Below, one piece after another: positions 35,912 to 41,846 of a stretch of DNA of 64,000 nucleotides. Location of the stretch: NCBI GenBank assembly GCA_021816845.1, contig JAKAWT010000001.1, forward strand, positions 186,001-250,000. The letters run 5' to 3'. Both the position numbers and the translations under genes were made by a program. The DNA is from a bacterium (GTDB lineage: Bacteria; Patescibacteria; Dojkabacteria; JAKAPS01; JAJZLI01). The notes beneath the pieces were generated by a model, which saw only the letters and a list, made by a program, of their open reading frames with translations, ran no database searches and was not told where the DNA came from. Positions within the stretch are counted from its first letter, which is position 1; every line of letters starts with the position of its first letter.

Positions 35912-36808
35912 TTATTTTAACTTTTTAGAATTAGTCTCTGTAGTACTAGATCTATTGGTTCTAACAGACTTTACTACTTTGTTTTTTTTCACTATAGTTT
36001 TTTTCAAAACAGGTTTCTTAGTTATTAATTCGTTAACTACTGATTTTTTAACCATGGATTTCTTAACTGCTGTTTTCTTCACCTTTGATTCTATAGATTT
36101 AGATGCTTCTATATCTATAGATTTTGTATTTTTTTGTTTTAAACCTTTATTTTCTAACTTTGATTCTGTAATTTTTGTTTTTAATGAATATCCAGGAATG
36201 TTATTAATTGAATCCTGCAGAAATAAAAGTCTCCTTGAATTTTCAACATCATAAGCATTAAGAAAATCAGCTTTCAAAACTTTTATTTTTTGTATATTTG
36301 AAAAAGCTCCCTTTATATTTGAAGAATCAATATTTGCTACAATTAAAGTCTTTGTACCTTTGATATTTAACTTTTCTAGTATTGAAACTGCTTGCATAGT
36401 AAGTGGTTTTTTTGAGAATTTTATCTGATCTAGCACCATTACTGATCCTTCTGATGCCTTTAGGCTTAATGATGAATACAGGGCTATCCTTCTCATTTTT
36501 CTTGGCATCGATAGTTTGAAGAATTTTGGCTTTGGACCATGAGAAACTCCTCCAGATCTTTGTATATTAGACTTCTTAGCTCCCGCTCTAGCCCTCCCAA
36601 TTTTGTTATTAGCCCATAATTTCTTTGTTGTTCCAGCTATCTCTGATCTACCTTTTGTAGACCTAGTTCCTTGTCTAGTATTTTGAAGATGTATATATAT
36701 ATATTGATCTATTAGATACCTATTTATAGGCGCATTAAAAACATTATCATTCAATTCTATCTTTTTAGTATTTTTTTCTCCATTCTGAGAATATACATCT
36801 ATCTTCAT
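35912..36808 (-). CDS. rplD: Ribosomal protein uL4 with long Lys-rich C-terminal extension
   Basis: 298 residues against about 205 for a usual L4. The globular core and the tunnel loop (QNTRQGTRSTKGRSEIAGTT; SNIQRSGGVSHGPKP) are normal. From about residue 210 on there is a tail with near-periodic Lys-Lys steps (VKKTAVKKSMVKKSVV). In E. coli L4 also represses its own operon; whether that holds here is unknown. Confidence 0.93.
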   Translation of the reverse strand: MKIDVYSQNGEKNTKKIELNDNVFNAPINRYLIDQYIYIHLQNTRQGTRSTKGRSEIAGTTKKLWANNKIGRARAGAKKSNIQRSGGVSHGPKPKFFKLSMPRKMRRIALYSSLSLKASEGSVMVLDQIKFSKKPLTMQAVSILEKLNIKGTKTLIVANIDSSNIKGAFSNIQKIKVLKADFLNAYDVENSRRLLFLQDSINNIPGYSLKTKITESKLENKGLKQKNTKSIDIEASKSIESKVKKTAVKKSMVKKSVVNELITKKPVLKKTIVKKNKVVKSVRTNRSSTTETNSKKLK

Positions 36809-37428
36809 TATGTAGCCTTTATAACAATTAAATTATTCTTAGCTCCAGGCACTGCCCCTTTAAGAACTATTATGTCATCCTTTATATCAATAATTTCTAA
36901 TCCTTTAACAGTAACTTTTTCCTGGCCCATACGTCCCCCCATTTTTTTCCCTTTCTTAACATTACCTGGAGTAGTACCCGACCCTATGGACCCTGGATGC
37001 CTCTCTTTGTCAGACTGTCCATGAGTTTTGGGTCCTCCATGGAATCCCCATCTCTTAACAACACCAGCAAATCCTTTTCCTTTAGTAGTTCCATATACTT
37101 CTACTTTTTCCCCAACATTAAAAATAGAACTTAGCACCTTATCCCCATACTTTACATCATCTATATTTCCAACTTCCTTTATATATTTTGGGACTTTTAA
37201 ACCAAGTTTCTTTGAGCCTTTCAAATTTTTAAACTTACCTATCTCCGGCTTTTTGGGATTTTTTTTATCTAGCAATCCCAATATGACAGAATCATATCCA
37301 TCTTTGTCATTTTTTTTAAAACCACAAACAAAACATTTTGATGTGTCAATAAGGGTAACAGGATAAACTGTACCGTTTTCCCCGAATGTTTGAGTCATAT
37401 CTTTTTTAATACCCAATATAGTTCTCAT
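36808..37428 (-). CDS. rplC: Ribosomal protein uL3
   Basis: 206 residues. It has the VEVYGTTKGKGFAGVVKRWG motif, RHPGSIGSGTTPGNVKKGKK and MGGRMGQEKVTV. A TTG at 37434 would add two residues; the ATG at 37428 gives the usual MRTILGIKKDM start. The start lies only 4 nt after the T-run of an intrinsic terminator, so expression may depend on readthrough or a very close promoter. Confidence 0.95.
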   Translation of the reverse strand: MRTILGIKKDMTQTFGENGTVYPVTLIDTSKCFVCGFKKNDKDGYDSVILGLLDKKNPKKPEIGKFKNLKGSKKLGLKVPKYIKEVGNIDDVKYGDKVLSSIFNVGEKVEVYGTTKGKGFAGVVKRWGFHGGPKTHGQSDKERHPGSIGSGTTPGNVKKGKKMGGRMGQEKVTVKGLEIIDIKDDIIVLKGAVPGAKNNLIVIKAT

Positions 37429-37432
37429 AATC

Positions 37433-37461
37433 AAAAAAAATAGAAAGTCTCGGCTTTCTAT
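37433..37461 (-). terminator. Intrinsic terminator/attenuator between rpsJ and rplC
   Basis: On the minus strand ATAGAAAG, loop CCGAGA, CTTTCTAT forms a perfect 8-bp stem, directly followed by a run of T residues. It fills most of the 48-bp gap between the rpsJ stop and the rplC ATG. Confidence 0.8.
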
Positions 37462-37476
37462 ATAAACTTAAATATC

Positions 37477-37782
37477 TTACTTTATTTCAATACCAACACC
37501 TACAGGTAACTGTAGGTGGGTAAGTATATCAATAGTCTTCCCAGTTGGCTGTAATATATCGATTAATCTCTTATGAATCCTCATTTCAAAACTTTCCATA
37601 GACCTCTTGTCAACATGAGGAGATGTGTTTACTGTATACTTTTTTATTTTTGTAGGTAGAGGAATAGGACCTGAAGCTTTAGCTCCAGAAGATACTGCTG
37701 CATCAATGATTTTTTGAGCAGATTTGTCTAAAATCTGGACATCAAAACCCTTCAATTTTACTCGTATCTTGTTATTATCCAT
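37477..37782 (-). CDS. rpsJ: Ribosomal protein uS10
   Basis: 101 residues, also NusE in transcription antitermination. It shows KIRVKLKGFDVQILDKSAQK, GPIPLPTKIKKYTVNTSPHV and the DKRSMESFEMRIHKRLIDI stretch. It follows tuf by 21 bp and is separated from rplC by an intrinsic terminator. Confidence 0.97.
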   Translation of the reverse strand: MDNNKIRVKLKGFDVQILDKSAQKIIDAAVSSGAKASGPIPLPTKIKKYTVNTSPHVDKRSMESFEMRIHKRLIDILQPTGKTIDILTHLQLPVGVGIEIK

Positions 37783-37803
37783 ACTAAAAAGAGCAAATAA
37801 AAT

Positions 37804-39006
37804 TTATTTTACAACCTTTGTTATAATTCCTGCTCCAACAGTTCTTCCACCTTCTCTTATTGCAAATCTTACACCTTCTTCTATAGCTACAGGTACTATT
37901 AAACGTACAGACATCTTTATGTTATCACCAGGTAAAGCAACTTCAACACCTTCAGGTAACTGAATCTCTCCTGTTACATCAGTAGTTCTTATATAAAACT
38001 GTGGTCTATATCCTGATACGAAAGGAGAATGTCTACCTCCCTCTTCTTTTGTTAATATATAAACCTCTGATTCAAATTCTGTATGAGGTGTTACTGATCC
38101 TGGTTTAGCTATAACTTCACCTCTTTGTATTTCCTCTCTCTTGTATCCACGTAAAAGTAATCCAACATTATCCCCTGCTTGAGCCTGTTCCAAAGATTTA
38201 TTGAACATTTCAATACCTGTTACAACAGTATTTCTAACTTTTTCTGTAAGACCAACTATATCAGCTGCATCTCCAGCTTTCAAAATACCTCTCTCAACCC
38301 TTCCAGTTGCTACGGTACCTCTTCCTTCAATTAAAAATACATCTTCAACAGGCATTAAAAATGGTTTATCAATTTCTCTTTCTGGTAAAGGAATGTAGTC
38401 ATCTACATTGTTCATCAAAGTTAATATAGGTCCACACCACTGACAATCTTCTTTTCCACAACCACATTCTAAAGCTTTCAAAGCGCTCCCTCTAACAACA
38501 GGAGTTTCATCTCCATTAAATTCATATTTTGAAAGTAGTTCTCTAACTTCCATCTCAACAAGATCAATAAGCTCTGGATCATCTACCATATCCACCTTAT
38601 TCAAGAATACTACCATCTTTGGGACTCCAACTTGACGAGCTAAAAGTATATGTTCTCTTGTTTGTGGCATAGGACCATCAGTTGCAGATACAACTAATAT
38701 AGCACCATCCATTTGAGCAGCTCCTGTAATCATGTTCTTTACGTAATCAGCATGTCCTGGACAATCAACATGAGCATAGTGAAACTTGGATGTCTCATAT
38801 TCTGTATGAGCTGTAGCTATAGTAATACCTCTTGCTCTTGACTCTGGAGCCTTATCTAAAGCATCTACTCCTTTGTTCTGAGCTGCAAATCCAGCTGCAG
38901 CAAGTACTCTAAGTATCGCTGCGGTTAATGTTGTTTTACCATGATCAACGTGACCAATAGTTCCAACGTTTTTATGTGGTTTTGATCTATCAAATGCTGC
39001 TACCAT
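37804..39006 (-). CDS. tuf: Elongation factor Tu
   Basis: GTPase that brings aminoacyl-tRNA to the ribosome, 400 residues. G1 is GHVDHGKTTL near 19, the switch I region has RARGITIATAHTEYET, G3 is DCPGHADYVKNM, and G4 is NKVDMVD. Domains 2 and 3 follow (VFLIEGRGTVATGRVERG; PGDNIKMSV). An insertion with cysteines, ALECGCGKEDCQWCGP near 182-197, lies at the end of the G domain. The rest of the str operon (rpsL, rpsG, fusA) is not adjacent. Confidence 0.98.
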   Translation of the reverse strand: MVAAFDRSKPHKNVGTIGHVDHGKTTLTAAILRVLAAAGFAAQNKGVDALDKAPESRARGITIATAHTEYETSKFHYAHVDCPGHADYVKNMITGAAQMDGAILVVSATDGPMPQTREHILLARQVGVPKMVVFLNKVDMVDDPELIDLVEMEVRELLSKYEFNGDETPVVRGSALKALECGCGKEDCQWCGPILTLMNNVDDYIPLPEREIDKPFLMPVEDVFLIEGRGTVATGRVERGILKAGDAADIVGLTEKVRNTVVTGIEMFNKSLEQAQAGDNVGLLLRGYKREEIQRGEVIAKPGSVTPHTEFESEVYILTKEEGGRHSPFVSGYRPQFYIRTTDVTGEIQLPEGVEVALPGDNIKMSVRLIVPVAIEEGVRFAIREGGRTVGAGIITKVVK

Positions 39007-39040
39007 AATAATTTTTGACTAAAATAAATAAACTCTAAAT

Positions 39041-39073
39041 CCTTGGACCTAAATCCACAGATTTAATCCAAGG
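39041..39073 (-). promoter_or_regulatory. Hairpin and short repeats in the tuf leader
   Basis: CCTTGGA pairs with TCCAAGG across an inner stem GATTTA/TAAATC with a four-base loop. On the minus strand the region reads as three related ~14-nt units built on GGATTTAG. It covers the predicted 5' end of the tuf mRNA, whose leader (~60 nt) is long for this genome. Confidence 0.55.
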
Positions 39074-39075
39074 CA

Positions 39076-39104
39076 ATTATACATACAAAATATGCATATT
39101 GCAA
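39076..39104 (-). promoter_or_regulatory. Promoter of tuf
   Basis: TTGCAA (39099-39104), exactly 17 bp, consensus TATAAT (39076-39081). Transcription should start near 39068. One of the best promoters in the window, as expected for tuf. Confidence 0.8.
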
Positions 39105-39240
39105 CTACTTTAAGATGCTATAAATATATCATATCACTAAAAATTTGTAAAATTGTATTTATATTGTTATTACAATATATCTAGACAATTATGATATGAG
39201 TTAGGACAAATAATAATTAAAGTTACATTAAATGCATAGT

Positions 39241-39804
39241 CTAAAGCAATTTACGGGCTATTAAATCTTTCTTTAATTTTTTATATTCTGGAATCTTGAG
39301 GCTAACAAGATCCCAAAATTTATCCTGATGATTCATTTCTTTAATGTGACAAAGTTCGTGAACTATAATATAATCTGATAAAGACTGAGGTAAAAGAACT
39401 ATCTTCCAATTAAAATTTAAATTACCCAACGTTGAACAACTACCCCACCTAGACTCTTGATTTTTAATCCTGATATTTTTAAATTTGAAATTGTAAAAAC
39501 TATTAAAGTATTTGATCCTAGTAGTTACAAGATTTAGAGCTTCTTTTTTGTAATTTATAATATTATCATCTAAATGCACCCCATCTTTTGTAAATTCTGT
39601 CTTTATATAATTCTTTTTTGTTTTTACAATCCATTTATATTTCTTTCTTAGAAATTCCTCTTCCATGCCTTCCTTGATAAAATATGGAATTGTAACAAAA
39701 ACAATCCCTCCTTTCTTTATATAAACAATGATTCTTTTTGCTCTCTTACTTTTTTTAAGAAAATAATTAATTGTTGTTCCTTCAACTGTAATATGTTTTT
39801 CCAT
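39241..39804 (-). CDS. YgjP-like metallopeptidase (DUF45)
   Basis: 187 residues. The zinc-binding HELCHIKEMNHQDKFW near 143-158 is the HExxH type seen in YgjP/SprT-like proteins, preceded by SRWGSCSTLGNLNFNW, another family mark. Such proteins are presumed intracellular zinc peptidases, often beside restriction or repair genes; no such neighbour is here. It has its own leaderless-type promoter and is divergent from the PAP2 gene. Confidence 0.88.
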   Translation of the reverse strand: MEKHITVEGTTINYFLKKSKRAKRIIVYIKKGGIVFVTIPYFIKEGMEEEFLRKKYKWIVKTKKNYIKTEFTKDGVHLDDNIINYKKEALNLVTTRIKYFNSFYNFKFKNIRIKNQESRWGSCSTLGNLNFNWKIVLLPQSLSDYIIVHELCHIKEMNHQDKFWDLVSLKIPEYKKLKKDLIARKLL

Positions 39805-39811
39805 AAATTAT

Positions 39812-39817
39812 ATATTA
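39812..39817 (-). promoter_or_regulatory. -10 hexamer of metallopeptidase gene
   Basis: TAATAT on the minus strand, 7 nt before the ATG at 39804. Confidence 0.55.
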
Positions 39818-39865
39818 ACAAAAAATTACTTATAATTAATATATTTTGAAAATACAATGATTTTT

Positions 39866-39874
39866 TGGTAGTAT
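39866..39874 (+). promoter_or_regulatory. Extended -10 promoter TGgTAGTAT of PAP2 gene
   Basis: TAGTAT (39869-39874) ends 6 nt before the ATG at 39881. The preceding TTTTTTGG context is close to that of the promoter at 24617-24625. Confidence 0.6.
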
Positions 39875-39880
39875 TACATT

Positions 39881-40561
39881 ATGAGTAGAAAAAATTTAGG
39901 TTTTGAAAAATTAAAAAAGGATTTAACACCAAAAGAAATTTTCAAAAATGAACCTGAAACTATCTTCAAACTAAATAATCCAATATTGTATTTTTTTATC
40001 TTAGGTATAATAGTTTTCTTTATATCCCTAAATACTAGTATAAACAAAAGTTTATTCTTTTTTATATTTAATATATCAACCAAACATTATCTCTTTCTAA
40101 ATCCTATCATGGAATTTTCTGCATTTTTACTTTTTGCAGTTATCTGCATAATTGCATTTTTCTGGACATTATTAAATGAAAAAAAGAAAATGTATACTAT
40201 TGGTTTTTCATTCCTTTTTATAGGAATATTAGCTTTTATAATATCAAGGATAGTTATGCATTTTTATTTTGACATCAGACCTTATATGGAATACGGATTA
40301 AAACCTTTAGTCCCAGTATCCTCTGGAAATGGATTCCCTTCAGACCATGCACTTTTAACATCTGCAGTGACTGCCACAATGTATCTATATAGCAGAAAGG
40401 CTGGACTAATATTACTTATACTAACTATTTTAGTATGTATTGCAAGAATATTTGTCGCAGCACACCACCCTCTAGACGTTGCGGCAAGTATATTCATTGT
40501 CTTTATAGCAACATCAATCTATCTACTATTTTACAACAAAATAGGAAAGAAGTTACTCTAA
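39881..40561 (+). CDS. PAP2 family membrane phosphatase
   Basis: 226 residues with about six membrane helices. The three phosphatase motifs are visible: an incomplete C1 ending in RPYME near residue 129, C2 as SGNGFPSDHAL near 148, and C3 as RIFVAAHHPLDV near 191. The C2 and C3 histidines are catalytic. Such enzymes remove phosphate from lipids such as undecaprenyl diphosphate (BacA-independent recycling) or phosphatidic acid. The N-terminal ~40 residues are charged and cytoplasmic. Confidence 0.88.
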   Translation: MSRKNLGFEKLKKDLTPKEIFKNEPETIFKLNNPILYFFILGIIVFFISLNTSINKSLFFFIFNISTKHYLFLNPIMEFSAFLLFAVICIIAFFWTLLNEKKKMYTIGFSFLFIGILAFIISRIVMHFYFDIRPYMEYGLKPLVPVSSGNGFPSDHALLTSAVTATMYLYSRKAGLILLILTILVCIARIFVAAHHPLDVAASIFIVFIATSIYLLFYNKIGKKLL

Positions 40562-40943
40562 ACACTAGACTTTTAAAAAGATATTATCTCTACAAAGTGA
40601 TGTCAGGAGGACCTATCAATACTTTAAGTGTCGCCTGTTAATAATCTATTCCTAACATTTTCAAACATCATGATATTCCAATTTATACTAATTAAAAGGT
40701 TAAATTTCAAAGCCATACGGCCTTATCTTAAATCATCATTTCATTGCTTAAATATTATCTCTTTATTTTTCAAGTACTGTATCCAGAGATGAAGTAAAAA
40801 CTCTCTGCGCTAAAACTCATTATACAGATTTTTATAAAGAGTTATGACAATTTTTCTGATATCAACCTTTGTAAAGATATAATTTATATAGCTTAAACTA
40901 TCTATACCTATTAAATATAGAAAATATTTACTGGATCTTTATT
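40562..40943. other. 382-bp gene-free stretch before the tRNA pair
   Basis: No open frame with a recognisable product. A GC-richer patch near 40602-40640 (CAGGAGGACC ... GTGTCGCCTG) could form an imperfect hairpin with ends CAGG/CCTG. I looked for SRP RNA, RNase P and tmRNA signatures and found none. It may hold a small RNA or be decayed sequence. Confidence 0.4.
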
Positions 40944-41032
40944 CGGAGAGGGTAAGATTCGAACTCACGATTCTATTTTTGTAGAATGCTGTTTTTCGAG
41001 AACAGCCTGATAAACCACTCCAGCACCTCTCC
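40944..41032 (-). tRNA. tRNA-Ser (CGA)
   Basis: Acceptor GGAGAGG/CCTCTCC with discriminator G, anticodon stem CTGTT/AACAG with loop CTCGAAA (anticodon CGA, reads UCG), and the long variable arm of class II tRNAs. The T-loop is GTTCGAATC. No encoded CCA and no intron. Confidence 0.93.
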
Positions 41033-41045
41033 ATATACTAATTAT

Positions 41046-41119
41046 CGCTTCTGGTAGGATTCGAACCTGCAATCTCTAGATCCGCAATCTAGGGCTTTAT
41101 CCGATTAAGCTACAGAAGC
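41046..41119 (-). tRNA. tRNA-Arg (GCG)
   Basis: 74-nt cloverleaf: acceptor GCTTCTG/CAGAAGC, D-loop AATCGGATA containing A20 (an arginine identity base), anticodon stem CTAGA/TCTAG with loop TTGCGGA, so the anticodon is GCG. Most bacteria read CGU/CGC with ACG modified to ICG. No encoded CCA. It lies 13 bp upstream (minus strand) of tRNA-Ser(CGA), probably on one transcript. Confidence 0.9.
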
Positions 41120-41168
41120 ATTTTGAATTCAGACTCCTGAACATAAATCTTGAAATCTATATTTTGTA

Positions 41169-41750
41169 CTATTGAATAGGTATATATGTACCATCAATCA
41201 TTTTTGAAAACCTAGATTGTCTATTTTTAAATTCCTTATATGGTAGATATTCTGATAATATAGTTTTTATTTTATCCTGTGATTCCTCATCCACAATAAG
41301 AACTAACCTTGCAGGAATCTTATAATTAGTATCAATATTTAATATAGATTGATCTCCTCTTTTTGAGAACCAAAAATTTACTAAATCTTTATAAGGATAA
41401 TCTTTATCAAACCACATAATTTCTTTATTGGTAATAGTATGCTCAATAATATTTGGAGGAACTCTAACCATCACGTACATAACAAACCCTAAAGCTACAA
41501 CTACTACAATAGTAAGATATTCTTTTATAAATAAAAGCAATACTATAATAACAAGTAACCACAAAAAAACAGTATATAATTTTTGTTTATCCCAATTAAC
41601 ATATACTCTAGCTGGTGATTTCCATGTATACAATACTTCTCTTGGCTTTTTATCAAAATCTTTTTTATCTTTCTCCTCATTTATGTCATCCTTCAAAGAT
41701 TGTAATTGCTTCTCTAGAACTTGAATTTTTTCTGCCTTTTTATCCTCCAT
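41169..41750 (-). CDS. Two-helix membrane protein of unknown function
   Basis: 193 residues. A charged coiled coil (EKIQVLEKQLQSLKDDINEE) occupies ~8-35, two close membrane helices lie near 60-98 (VFLWLLVIIVLLLFI; TIVVVVALGFVMYVMV), and a soluble C-terminal domain of ~95 residues follows, with IMWFDKDYPYKDLVNFWF and ARLVLIVDEESQDKI. The layout recalls small Patescibacteria proteins whose outer part resembles PH-like bacterial membrane domains, but I cannot assign a family. It has a full promoter and faces away from the P-type ATPase gene. Confidence 0.7.
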   Translation of the reverse strand: MEDKKAEKIQVLEKQLQSLKDDINEEKDKKDFDKKPREVLYTWKSPARVYVNWDKQKLYTVFLWLLVIIVLLLFIKEYLTIVVVVALGFVMYVMVRVPPNIIEHTITNKEIMWFDKDYPYKDLVNFWFSKRGDQSILNIDTNYKIPARLVLIVDEESQDKIKTILSEYLPYKEFKNRQSRFSKMIDGTYIPIQ

Positions 41751-41757
41751 TAAATTA

Positions 41758-41786
41758 ATATTACTATTTATTAGTATCTAATTCAA
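41758..41786 (-). promoter_or_regulatory. Promoter of two-helix membrane protein
   Basis: TTGAAT (41781-41786), exactly 17 bp, TAATAT (41758-41763), then 7 nt to the ATG at 41750. A clear leaderless arrangement. Confidence 0.75.
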
Positions 41787-41811
41787 TCTAGCAACATTTT
41801 ACTGGTATATT

Positions 41812-41840
41812 TTGCACTATTTGTAATTTAGTTCTAATAT
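41812..41840 (+). promoter_or_regulatory. Promoter of P-type ATPase
   Basis: TTGCAC (41812-41817), exactly 17 bp, TAATAT (41835-41840), then 6 nt to the ATG at 41847. Another clear leaderless arrangement. Confidence 0.75.
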
Positions 41841-41846
41841 AAAAAT

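Noticed and set aside
40562..40943. SRP RNA, RNase P RNA or tmRNA
   Set aside because: None of their conserved core sequences could be found in either strand.
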